This document shows, in pieces, positions 1 to 10,587 of a DNA stretch of 64,000 nucleotides (the first letter of the stretch is position 1; each line of letters starts with the position of its first letter). The translations under genes were made by a program, and so were the position numbers. The notes beneath the pieces were generated by a model. The model did no database searches, was not told the DNA's origin, and was given only the letters and a program-made list of their open reading frames with translations. This DNA comes from Scytalidium lignicola (taxonomy: Eukaryota > Ascomycota > Leotiomycetes). The stretch is from positions 25,825-89,824 of the forward strand of contig NCSJ02000173.1 of the NCBI GenBank assembly GCA_002812745.2, in the 5' to 3' direction.

Positions 1-2063
1 ACGCAAGAGGAAGCGCCAACAGCCCCAAGACAATCACAATAATAACAACAACAACCTCGTTGGTTCAAACGCACGGTAGGAAACGTTGGTGGCTTTGGAG
101 ACAGAAGTACTTGACAACTGACGTAATTCTTATATTTTTGCTTCACACAGGTCTCCGGCAAGTGGCATACCTAGCGCTTCACCTGCCCAGGACGATGAGC
201 TTCCTGGAACCTCCTTACTCCGAGAAACCCTCGGCCACAAAATCACCCGCTCTATCGACTACATAGGACCAACAACAGAATACGATGCTTCCCTTCTCCA
301 GCTATTCCGCTTCGACCAGGGCGACGAACATGTCAGCGCAACTGGAAGTATTATCCGGCGCGTCAACCGCAACACGCACGTCACGGTGAGACCAAGCACC
401 CAGGAAGAATCCGATAGCAACATCAAATACCTGGATACCATCGAAGGGATTGTAGCCCCGCATGGCCAGGCCTTGGTAGACATATACTTCCGAATCGTTC
501 ACCCCAGCTACCCGATTCTCCACAAGAAAGTCTTCCTCGAAAAGTACGGTCGCAATTACCACGAACTCACGCCGACATGCTTGGCCGCCGTCTATATCCT
601 GGCCTTGAATTGGTGGTCGTACAGCCCCAACCTGGTGAGACTGAAGAAACCCAATGTGCAGGAGTTGGAAGAACTCTTCCCCAAGCTGATGCTGGATATC
701 TACCGGCGTCCGAAGCCTTCGGATCTCCAGGCCGGCCTCATCTTCTGCCAGCGCCCGGATGGAAGCTCCTGGGTGATGATGGGAGAATTAATGGCCATGG
801 CCCAAACAGTCGGCCTGCACCTAGATTGCTCGGATTGGAGACTCCCAGAATGGGAGCGCGCGCTCCGGAAACGACTTGCCTGGGCCGTCTACATACAGGA
901 TAAATGGGGTGCGTTGATCCACGGTCGACCTGCGACTATTGTTCGGGACAACTGGGATGTGAGACCTGTTGGAAAGAGTGATTTCCCCGAGACGGCGAAG
1001 GACGATGACGACGAGGAGGGGAGTTCGGAAGTCGAGAAGGGCATGGTTATATTTATGAATTTGATTTCGCTGACTGAGATTCTTTCGGAGATTCTGGACG
1101 CCTTTTTTACGCTGAAGGCCTTGAAGGAGAAGGTTAGTCCTGCGGAAGTTTTGGGAAGGGCGAAGCCTTTACAGATTAAGTTGAAGACGTGGTATTCCCA
1201 ATTGCCTCCTAGTTTGGTCATGGAGGAGACAAAGCCACGGAAGTTGTCATCTACAGGTAAAGTTATCTCTCTTCCCTCCTCTCTCCCGAGCCTCAAAATG
1301 GGGAGAATTTGGTTTATATTTATACAGTTTCAAGGTATTTGGCGGGCTGACTATTGTTGAATAGGACATCTACACCTTGCCTACTTTTGCGCCGAGATTA
1401 CTTTACACCGTGCGATCCTCCGTTCACTTGATACCCCCAGCACCGATCAACAGCTGAGGTCTATTACCAGAGCAGCAGCAAGAGCGCGATTCACCTCAGC
1501 CATCGACTTTGTCAAACGCCTGAAACCCGAGCACCTGCAGAGCTTCTGGTTCTTCGCCTCCAAGATCAACCTGGCGATAATAGGCACATTCGGGTGCATG
1601 CTCTGGGCCACTAGCGAGACCAAAGAAGAACGCGACTTCTACCGCCAGCAATTGGCCGAGTTTAGATGGACGCTGCGATTAAGCAGCACGGCCGCGGAAT
1701 TCATGAAGTTCACCGTTGCCATGCTAGATGATAGTCCCGTTTTCGCATTGGATCCTTCGAGACATGGGACGGATTTTTCGGATCGTCAGAGCAATGAGAA
1801 TCAATCTCCAGATGTAAGTGAAGAGATGGGGGGGATCAGTAAGGGGATCAGCTGGAGGAGGAGCAGGACAGTTCACGCCGCAGGATATGGGGTTGCCGCC
1901 GGGTTCGGGTTACGCGGCAAATTTTGATTGTGATAGTTTGAATTCCAATGAGTACTGGCTTGAATATTCGGCGTTTTCATTTGGAGGAGTTCCAACGGGA
2001 CATCATGGAGATAGTAACCTTGCGGCCTCAATAACACCACCAGATTTTTATAATGCGGGGTAG
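1..2063 (+). CDS. Dal81/TamA-like fungal transcription factor (5' partial)
   Basis: Exons fit 1-75, 151-1256, 1365-1813 and 1872-2063. All junctions are GT-AG and the frame stays open for about 606 residues to the TAG at 2061. The window opens inside an RKRKR-rich linker of the kind that follows a Zn2Cys6 cluster, so the DNA-binding domain should lie to the left. The middle is a fungal-specific transcription factor domain, with HPSYPILHKKVFLEKY, ILALNWWSY and KRLAWAVYIQDKWGALIHGRP. The end includes EITLHRAILRS and LKPEHLQSFWFFASK, which I recognise from Dal81/TamA co-activators. In yeast, Dal81 is needed for allantoin, urea and GABA catabolic genes. The last 58-nt intron (1814-1871) is required: without it translation ends early in an unlikely tail. 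The gene converges on the allantoinase. Family membership is fairly sure; orthology with Dal81 is inferred from remembered conserved blocks. Confidence 0.78.
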
Positions 2064-2200
2064 AAACAGTGAGAAGAAGAGAAAACGAAGAACGTTCTTC
2101 TGATGAATGAGATATATTGGATTTAACAAAGTGGTGTGGATCAGTGATGCGGATGAGAAAGTGGGGATTATTAGGATGGTTGGAGGGAAAAATGGTTCTC

Positions 2201-3665
2201 TTAATTTCGAGTCCTCTGATACGGAAAATTCTGCCTCCAATGCACCGCAATCTCCTTCCTGGTGGTTATCCACACATCGTCCTTCTGCGAGATGTATTTC
2301 AGGAACCTTTCTACCGCAGCAAATCGTCCTGGCTTACCGCTCACTCGGCAGTGCAATCCTATCGTCATCATCTTTGGCTTGCCTTCCTGGCCTTCGGCGT
2401 ATAGCACATCGAAGGCATTTTGAAGATATTCTTGGAACGCGGCGGCAGAACCCCAACTTCCTGAGCTTACTTGGAATTTTAGATCGTTATTGTCGTATCT
2501 GTAATGTGTGTGTGGGTTAGTCATAGACTCTTTAGGATTTTTCTTTTGTGGAAGGGGAGGAAAATGATAGCGGGATAGATATAAAAAAGAAAGAGGAAGG
2601 GTATATGGGTAAGGAGTGAGATTGGTATTACATACGAGTAAGGTAGAAGGAGCATCCCTTTAGGGTTTGCACTGTCCTTTTCAGATGGCACGTCTGCCCA
2701 GTAAGGTAAATCGTCCGCGAATGCATCGGATGAGTAGAGTAGTGGGACGTTCTTCTCCTCGTGGACTTCGTGGATCAGGGTTTTTGTATGTGGAGAGCAA
2801 CGCCCGATGAACCAGCCGACAGGGTAAACCCCACATGTAGCGTTGAGGGATTGTAGCTGACGGGCAATATATTGTTTCTCTTCTTCGGGTGTCATGTTGT
2901 GGTATGGAACCCATCTGGGAGGGTGAAAAGGAGTAGAGTTAGCTTAGGTCCTCTTATACAATAGATAGCATAGTTTCATAGAGAAAAAAGACACTGTCTG
3001 TTAGCACCCGCTAGATGAGATCCGTTCGTGAAAGGCCGCCAAGAATATTTACTTGAAATATTTGTTCAAGCAACTTACCTATATCCATGACTAGCAATCT
3101 CATGTCCACCATCAACGAACGCCCTAGCTACAGCAGGATTCATCTCCAACGCCTGTCCAACCGCATAGATGGTAACCTTGACTCCATATTTTTCGAAGAG
3201 ACGCAAAAGTCGCCATACACCTACTCGTGCACCATAGTCGTAGTCGGATTCGATCTTGGGGTCCCGAGAGCCAATACGCTTTGGCACGTCGGGTTGTTCC
3301 CACATGTGCGATTCGGTCTGCGAGTCACCGTTCAAGAGAGAACGCTCTGCACCCTGAAATCAAGCAGAAAGGAAAACATGCTTAGCTAGCTACGTTCCAT
3401 GGGTACAGGTATGCTTCTTGGGAGGGTATTTTCCTAAGTTGAATAAAGCAAGCTGTGAGCATCGACGTACCTCCTCATAGTTGATCACAAAGCTCACGGC
3501 AATTTTGGCTCCGTTAGCCCACTTTGGATCGAATGATTCCTGGCCATACCCAACCAAGTCCCTAGGGAAGTCATACTTGGTGTCTCGTAAGGGATCGACA
3601 TTGGGGGCATCCAGGCTGATGGCGACGTGGTCAACGGCCTGTAGCGGCGAGAAGTCTGAGGCCAT
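2201..3665 (-). CDS. PuuE-type allantoinase / polysaccharide deacetylase family protein
   Basis: Four exons (3665-3471, 3353-3079, 2914-2636, 2498-2201) join in frame to 348 residues, about the normal length of PuuE proteins. Diagnostic blocks are YDFPRDLVGYG and SFVINYEEGAE near the N-terminus, GHEIASHGYRW in the middle, then GWFIGRCSPHT, ADDLPYW and LPYSYDNNDLKF. These match the cofactor-independent PuuE allantoinases, a NodB-fold branch of polysaccharide deacetylases. They open allantoin to allantoate in purine breakdown. The protein has no signal peptide, so it should act inside the cell rather than on chitin. The donor GTATGT at 2635 was chosen because it restores PYSYDNND. I took the start at MASDF; an upstream in-frame ATG at 3713 would add 16 residues. 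It is divergent from a permease and next to a Dal81-like gene. Related enzymes can act on other ring amides, so the exact substrate is inferred. Confidence 0.85.
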
Positions 3666-4619
3666 TGTTGAGAAAGTAAATGATATCTTTAGGGTTTCGT
3701 TCTTAGTCAACAAAGAAGCATAAAGACAGAACCAATTTAGGATATTTTTCGTAAGCTACTACTCTTTTGTCCAAAAAAAAAAGGGTATGAGACAAGGGAT
3801 GAAGACACAGACAAACAGACCGGCAAAGAGGCAGGAATAAAATGACACCTAGAGTACGATAGGCCTAGTTATGGCTTTCAACTAAACTTAAGTAGTACGA
3901 ATCTCACTGCTAAGATCGATCTTCAAGACCCCCGCCGCGGCTTCCCGCGGTGCATGTGCTGGGCGGCGGCAAGTCATCACCAGCCTTTGTCGTACAAGGC
4001 CACATGAGACACAAGGACACACCTGGACAAGCCCTGCTGTGCAACTGCGGAATAATGCGTTTACGGGCTTCTGGGGTTCTGTGTTGGGGGCCTTTTTACT
4101 ACAGACAGTTCTAAGGGGAGCCGTAGAGCCGGGTGCTGAAGCCCGCGCCCACAGCCCGCATAGAGGCCCGCGGGCAGTTGTTGAAGAGCCCGTGTCGTCA
4201 GGGGGATGATAATTAGTATTGACGGTTGAGTCCCAATCCATCGAATCACTCCCTTATCGACCAGCGGTGTGGCTGGGAAGCTACTGCCCACCTGCTTCTC
4301 GAGCCGTCTTCCCCGACTCTTGTCCTTTCGTTCCGGTAGATGGTCTTAAGATAAGGTCGATATAGTTGAATATCTGACGGCTTCTATATATATTATATAG
4401 ATGCGGAAAGGGATCCTGTCAATTCAAAGAGGTTAACTCTACCGGCGAGATTCGTTCAATTTGTCTGACTTGCTCCAGAACGGACCCCGTCGTCGATCAC
4501 CTCATAAGCAAAAAGGAAAAGGGGACGACCCGACCCGCGACCGCCCGAACGGTCCGCCAGCTAAATACCAAACTATCAACAAACCCAAAAACGCATCCAC
4601 CGTCATCACTAAATAAACA
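3666..4619. promoter_or_regulatory. Divergent promoter with GATA-factor motifs
   Basis: This 954-bp gap separates the divergently transcribed allantoinase and NCS1 permease. HGATAR-type sites, the binding motif of AreA/Nit2 nitrogen regulators, occur at 4207-4212 (TGATAA), 4253-4259 (reverse strand, CGATAAG) and 4349-4355 (AGATAAG). They fall 265-415 bp before the permease start. The motif is short and will occur by chance, so regulation by nitrogen status is an inference that fits the gene functions. A GC-rich open stretch at 3888-4291 on the minus strand encodes nothing recognisable and was not called. Confidence 0.45.
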
Positions 4620-6515
4620 ATGGATACCTTCCGGAATCTCCGTGACAAGCATCTCGTCCTGCACCCGCCGCCGGGCTCTTTTACTGCGGAGGGCGATTCT
4701 GCACGCTGGAGCAATGCAGATCTCGACCCCGTGCCCGAGACCAAGAAGAAGTGGGAATGGTATCATGTCGGTGGCTTCTGGATTGCGGAGGGCTTCAATG
4801 CGGCTCAGATGCAGGTGCCTTCTAGCGCTGTGTCCATCGGCTTGAATCCAGGGCTAGCTGTGGTAGCTTGTCTGATTGGGAACCTGTTGGTGACTTTCCC
4901 AGTGTGTGTGACGGGTTACCTAGGAGCTAAGGTATGGGGTCGAAATCTTTTATTATTAAAAAAATTGTTATTACTTATATCGACTATCTCTTTTTTATTC
5001 ACGACTCTTAACATTAGTGCCTGTGAGGGTGGTGCCTCCATATGTGTCGTTTTGGTTTCTGACGAGCGATGAATATCTTTAGTACTCTATAAATTTCCCA
5101 GTCATTGCCAGATCCTCCTATGGCATGGTTGGCGCTTATGTCGCCATGACTATCCGTGGAGTGTTCTGCGTCATCCTCTACGGCGTCATTGCTTCGCTGG
5201 GAGGGAATGCGGTCCGTTGTATGATTGAAGGTATCTGGCCGTCTTTTGCATCATGGCATCTCAATTCCCTGCCTGCAAGCGCTGAAATCACGGCTCCGGA
5301 CTTGCTGTGTTTTTCCATCTTCTGGCTCCTGTCCTTCCCCTTCTTGCTAATATCCATCACCTCGCTGCGATGGATGTTCCTCGTCAAGATCGTTCTGATG
5401 CCCTTCTTCTATGTCGCGTTGATGACCTGGGGATTGACTGCAGGACATGGCACTGGACCTTTGTTTTCGATTCCAAACAAGATCACTAATGGGTGGTCTG
5501 TTGGATATGTCTTTTGCTCCACAATTCTGGCAACTATTGGTGGTAATGCTAGTACGTGATTCTTCTTTTTCTTAAATATGCTCTTTAGCATCCGTATCTC
5601 TAACTGTGCGCTAGCCTTTGCTATCAACATGGCAGATATAACACGATATGCACGAAGTCCACGAGACTGCACCATAGCTCAAGCCGTTGCTCTACCGGTG
5701 ATGATCACCCTCATTGAACTACTTGGAGCAATCCTTGCAGCTACTTCTCAGGTTGTCTACGGCGAGGTACAATGGAACCCCCTCCTCCTCGTGCTCGAGT
5801 GGGACAACCGAGCTGCCAAATTCTTTGCTGGCCTGCTATTTGCCTTTGCCATGATTGGTACCAATATCGCCGGTAACAGCGTTCCCTTTGCCAATGACTT
5901 GATGGGTATCTTCCCCAAGTATATCAACATCCGCCGTGGCCAGGTCATTTGTGCGATCATTGGATATGCTAGCTGTCCTTGGGCCATTCAAGCTAAATCC
6001 ACCAGATTCTTCAGCTTTATTGGCGGCTACAGCATCTTCCTCGGCCCTGTTGTTGGTGTGCTGCTTTCCGACTACTTTCTTGTGACGAAGCGAAAGGACT
6101 TCAACATCGTCCAGCTCTATAAGCCGCATGGTATCTACTGGTACAACCATGGCTGGAACTTCCGCGCTATTGTCGCTCTTCTGAGTGGTATTGCCCCTCT
6201 CCTTCCTGGCCTGATTTACAATATCAATCCAGTTATTCCGATGGCACGTGGTATCATCGAGTTTTATACTCTTGGATGGCTTGATGGACTCATAATTTCT
6301 TTGTAGGCAATGCATCCCTTAATATAAAAGACAGAATTACTAACACTTTTTTCCAATTCAGAGTCATTTATTACCTGCTCAACCTAGCCTTCCCATACAA
6401 GCCGATTCTTGACCAAGAAGACATTCACGTCCCCGTCGTTACGGATGGAAGCAACTCTGGCCTCGAGGAGAAGGGCAATTCGGACCGTGTGAAGATTGAG
6501 TCAATTGATTTATAA
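4620..6515 (+). CDS. NCS1 (Fur-type) purine/pyrimidine/allantoin permease
   Basis: Four exons (4620-4931, 5083-5551, 5615-6302, 6362-6515) give 540 residues, the usual length for fungal NCS1 transporters. The N-terminal signature is ADLDPVPETKKKWEWYHVGGFW. Later come FPVIARSSYGMVGAYVA, GGNATFAINMADITRYAR and GTNIAGNSVPFANDLMGIFP, then LLSDYFLVTKRKDFN before the last membrane helices. About 12 hydrophobic segments are visible, so the protein should sit in the plasma membrane and import a nucleobase-like solute by proton symport. The first intron is 151 nt; its acceptor at 5082 was set by restoring YSINFPVIARS. The Fur branch includes uracil, uridine and allantoin carriers. The adjacent allantoinase favours allantoin or a related ureide, but the substrate cannot be read from sequence. 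HGATAR motifs lie upstream. Confidence 0.85.
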
Positions 6516-6764
6516 ACTACCACAGAGGTATTTAATTCTAATTTTAATGTTGGGAGTGTCGGTGTTTTAGTGCTGGACGATACGACGAACGATGAATGTT
6601 AATATAAGGTTAAATTGCAAGATCAATTTATGATGAGTCTAATGTAGAAACTACATGATTTGATGTCTATAAATTCAGAAACAATAATCAAGCTTGGAAA
6701 TATCTTTGTTTCGTTCTATATCTTGAAGTTACATCTATGCACGAGATATGTCTCGGAACACAAA

Positions 6765-7375
6765 TCACAGCTCCTTCCTCCCTTTTTCACTCTCTTTCTT
6801 TTCGTCAGGTATCCCATCCTTCCCAAACGCACCAGTCAGATATCCTAATTTAAACACCATCGTGAAAACCGGCACACCCATCTGTAACCAAAGAGGTGTA
6901 TGCCACGTTCTCCACTGGCTAAGCCCATCCCACCCTAGGACATAACAGAAAGCGATCCAATGCGGGATATCCGTGACTGCCGAAATTATTACGTATAAGT
7001 GGATGACTTTCGGACTGGTACAGTATCTCATGAGCGAGAGAGTTACAAATGCGAGCATGAACATTAAGACGGCGGATTGGAGGCCGAGGAGGTGTTCTAG
7101 TGGTGTTGGGTTGGGATCTGTGGCCCCTCGGCCGGCGAGGTGGGGTGGGAGGAGGGTGGTGATGGATGTGGGATCAAGAACGGGGGTTAGGAAGCCACCG
7201 AAGAACCTATTTGATTTGATTTTCGAGTGTTAGACTTGTAAGGAAATATTATTGGAGCTTTTATTATAGTATCTTCTTTTCTGATTCTTTCCTATTGAAA
7301 TATGTTGACTTACAATAAGCAAGGCTCAATGTAAAGGAAGAAGAAACGTGGTATCGGGGGCAAGATAGATGCCAT
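6765..7375 (-). CDS. DUF7704-like integral membrane protein
   Basis: Two exons, 7375-7314 and 7206-6765, encode 167 residues. The first exon is only 62 nt; it starts MASILPPIPRFFFLYIEP, ends at the donor GTAAGT, and its phase fits exon 2 exactly. Four hydrophobic segments are visible. The blocks RFFFLYIEP, DIPHWIAFCYVLGWDG and VFKLGYLTGAFGKDG resemble the fungal DUF7704 family of small four-helix membrane proteins. Function of that family is unknown. A longer alternative reading starting at 7485 runs through the intron and loses the conserved start, so it was rejected. The gene is convergent with the permease (250 bp apart) and shows no obvious link to purine use. Confidence 0.72.
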
Positions 7376-8539
7376 TTTGCCTTTTGTTGTTTTAAGTTTA
7401 CGTTAAACAAAAAAGACCAGAGAATTATTCTAGGAGCTTTGGAGAATCCGAGAAATATAATTTTGCCAGTGGAAAAGATGGGCATGGGAGCCTTTAAATC
7501 AGCCTACATCATAGTCATCATCTATTAGGGAATCTATTCGTTTTTTGACAATGGCCGTGCGGATCCTTCCAAATAGAATTACTTCCATACTTGAAACAGA
7601 TATCTGTTCTATCGCTATTGGTTGTTTCCTAGGTATTTGTATTCTATTACGGCACAGCAAGCTGCAACCTAGATGATGTACGTCAAAGCTGGATGTTAGT
7701 TCAATCGGAAATGAGGGGCTGTCGGAAAATACAAATAGTTGAAATGAGTGAGCTAGCCAATGAGTTAGCTACAAGCAACACGCGGAACACGGAGGTATGC
7801 CAGTTGTACAGTACTTATTAAGTTGTAAGTTAGGCTGATTACTGCTGGGGCATCTTCCGTAATAAATATTCTTCGCTATCAAAAACACTTGAAAGGTTGG
7901 TTGGTAATAGAGTATTAAGTGCGTGTGTTCTCAGATTGACCGTCTAAGTAGGTCTTATCCTAGGAAAGGGAGGATAAATATCCTTATGCTTGAATACTGT
8001 TGTATGTGATGTAGAATTTAATTCTGTTGTCGGCTTACAGATGAAGCCCTGGTGGTGGGCTTATAGCTCCGAGTAGGACATGTGCTGGCGCATCAGTCAA
8101 TAAGTTTAATCTGCGTTCATGAAGCTACGAAGTACTAATAATGTACAGTACATCCCCGCTCCTCAAGACTAATATTGTATTCAGGTGCCACTGCAAACCT
8201 CACCGCTGATTATTATTTCTTCAACTTATCTATTGGCCAGAAATTTCTAACACGGCAAAATCAATGGTAAGGTGGTTGCCTACTGTGCCACAGTCCATGC
8301 GTAATTGTAAAACAGTACGGAGTAAGTTATTTTAGTTACACGAAGGTCTGTCTGCCCGTCGAACATTCGTTGCAGATTCCTTCGTATAAGAATGAATGGT
8401 AAATTCTCTGCTAGGGCGCATTTCTGGTATTAATACTTACTTTATTTCATCCTACGGTATCCTTAATCAATTCAATATCATCTGAAACCCGATAAGATTT
8501 TGTTATACAGGGAGATATTGGTTACTTGTGTAGAACGAC
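7376..8539. other. Intergenic region, no gene seen
   Basis: This stretch holds the promoters of the DUF7704 gene (-) and of the P450 (+). It contains no long open frame, no recognisable RNA gene and no clear repeat. Composition is moderately A/T-rich but not RIP-like. Confidence 0.6.
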
Positions 8540-10235
8540 ATGATTCCTTTGTGGATCGTTGCATCCGTCACCGTCACCCTCTACTTCATCTTCACGTCAC
8601 TCCTAACTTCACAACGCCGCAAAAAGCTTGCTGAAGAATGGGGATGCAGACCATTGTATGTTCGACCAAATAAATGGCCTGGCGGGATAGAGTTCCTATG
8701 GGAACTCTATCAGGCGGATAAAAATGACCAGGTACCAGATGAGCTAGCTAAGATGTTCCTTGAAAGTCCCAGTGAGACATGGGAAGTACAGCTTTGGGGA
8801 ACACCTCAGTTGTTTACAAATAATCCGAAGAATATACAGGCTATGTTGGGGACACAATTTGAGGACTTTGGGGTTGGGGATCAGAGGAGAAGGGGATTTC
8901 TTCCGATGCTGGGGGATGGGATTTTCACCCAGGACGGGAAGGCTTGGTGAGTATATCTGTTTAGATAGGCATGATATTAGATACTGTGATAATCTTGCCT
9001 CGTATGTCTGTATTTCAAGATATATTTGGCTATAGATTTTTGTAGGCGCATTTCGATGTTCACACATCATCGCTGACACTGTCGAATCAAGGGAACACTC
9101 TCGCGCATTGCTTCGTCCACAGTTCACCCGTGATCAAGTCGGCGATCTCGAACTCGAAGAGACACATATCCAGCGCTTTCTCATGCACATACCATCCGAA
9201 TCGTCAGGCTGGACCTCCGAAGTGGACCTTGGACCACTCTTCTTCAGTCTGACCCTCGACTCAGCCACCGAATTTCTCTTTGGCCAAAGCACGGAAACGC
9301 TGCTCTCCAGTCTTCCCGGACAGAAAGTCTCAGACGCCATGCTTCAATGGAAGACTGTCGGAGAGTGTTTTGATATCGGCACTAACACGATTGGCATTCG
9401 AATACGTCTCTTCGATCTATATTTTTTGTACAATCCTAAATCATTCCGCGACAGCTGCAAAGAAATCAATCGTTTCGCAGACCACTTTGTGAAGCTCGCT
9501 ATCGAGAAAGAGAAGGAAGGGAATACTGCTTCAGGCGAGAAACAACGATACATTTTCCTACACGAGCTCGTTAAGGTGACAAAAGACCCCGTCGTGCTTC
9601 GAAGCCAGCTCTTGAACATCCTTATCGCAGGTAGAGACACAACAGCCGGCCTCATTGGATGGACCTTTTGGTGTCTCGCTCGCAACCCAAAGGTTTTCCA
9701 AAAGCTCCGTGACACAATTATAGAGTCGTTCGGGACGTATGAAAACCCTCACGACATCAGCTTCAGTACACTGAAGGGCTGTTCCTACTTGCAGTACACC
9801 ATGAACGAAACCCTCCGTCTCTTCCCTTCTGTTCCAAACAACGGTCGTGAATCCATTAAAGATACTACTCTACCATTTGGCGGCGGTCAAGATGGCCAGT
9901 CCCCTGTCTTTATCCCCAAGGGACACTTATGCAACTATTCCGTCTACGCACTACACCGGCGCAAGGATATCTGGGGCCTTGATGCCGAGGAATACAATCC
10001 AGATCGATGGTACGGGCTCAAAGTAGGATGGGAATATCTTCCGTTTAATGGCGGGCCGAGAATCTGTTTGGGTCAGCAATTTGCATTGACGGAGGCTGGG
10101 TATGTCATTACGAGGTTGGTTCAGAAATACGACAGGATCCAGAACTGTGAAAGTGATAAAGAGATTCGACATAATTTTGGTGTTACTAGTTCCCCTAAAA
10201 GAGTCTTTGTAAGACTTCATGAGGCGGAAAAGTAA
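8540..10235 (+). CDS. Cytochrome P450, CYP52-like (alkane/fatty acid type)
   Basis: Two exons (8540-8946 and 9092-10235) give 516 residues. The 145-nt intron has a CTGAC branch site at 9073. An N-terminal hydrophobic anchor (IVASVTVTLYFIFTSLL) predicts ER attachment. The I-helix oxygen-binding motif AGRDTT is near residues 315-320, the K-helix ETLRLFP near 375, and the heme loop FNGGPRICLG near 454-463, with Cys461 as heme ligand. FSRALLRPQF-like (here HSRALLRPQFTRDQ) and SATEFLFGQS are typical of the CYP52/CYP539/CYP655 group, many of which hydroxylate fatty acids or alkanes at the chain end. All key residues are present, so the enzyme should be active. The true substrate is unknown. The neighbouring aconitase-X gene is in the same orientation 350 bp downstream. 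Confidence 0.88.
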
Positions 10236-10587
10236 TTGGGATGGATATGGAGTGGGAATTAAGTATGCTGTGTCTGATATTAAGTCCGGAACGTGATATT
10301 CTTCGTCTCCAGCAGAGAATTCTATGGCGTCCATGTTAAGTGTTTAATTATGACAGTTATGACAATTATGACTTGTTTGATGAATATTCCCCCTGCAGGT
10401 TTTTGTGAGGTTCATTAAGCTCAAATGAAATAAAGTTCAGATTAATAACTCGTCAAAGTCGATACAATAGTGCCCGACAGCTGACCAATAACAACACGAG
10501 TAATATTAGGATTCAAGGGTGGGAGAAACCTGATACTTTCATTTCACCCATTTTCTTTGTGGATATCTGGATTAATGCCCAGTCATA

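Noticed and set aside
3888..4291. Long minus-strand open frames between allantoinase and permease
   Set aside because: They lie in a GC-rich promoter stretch, overlap each other in two frames, and show no domain, hydrophobic core or intron signals.
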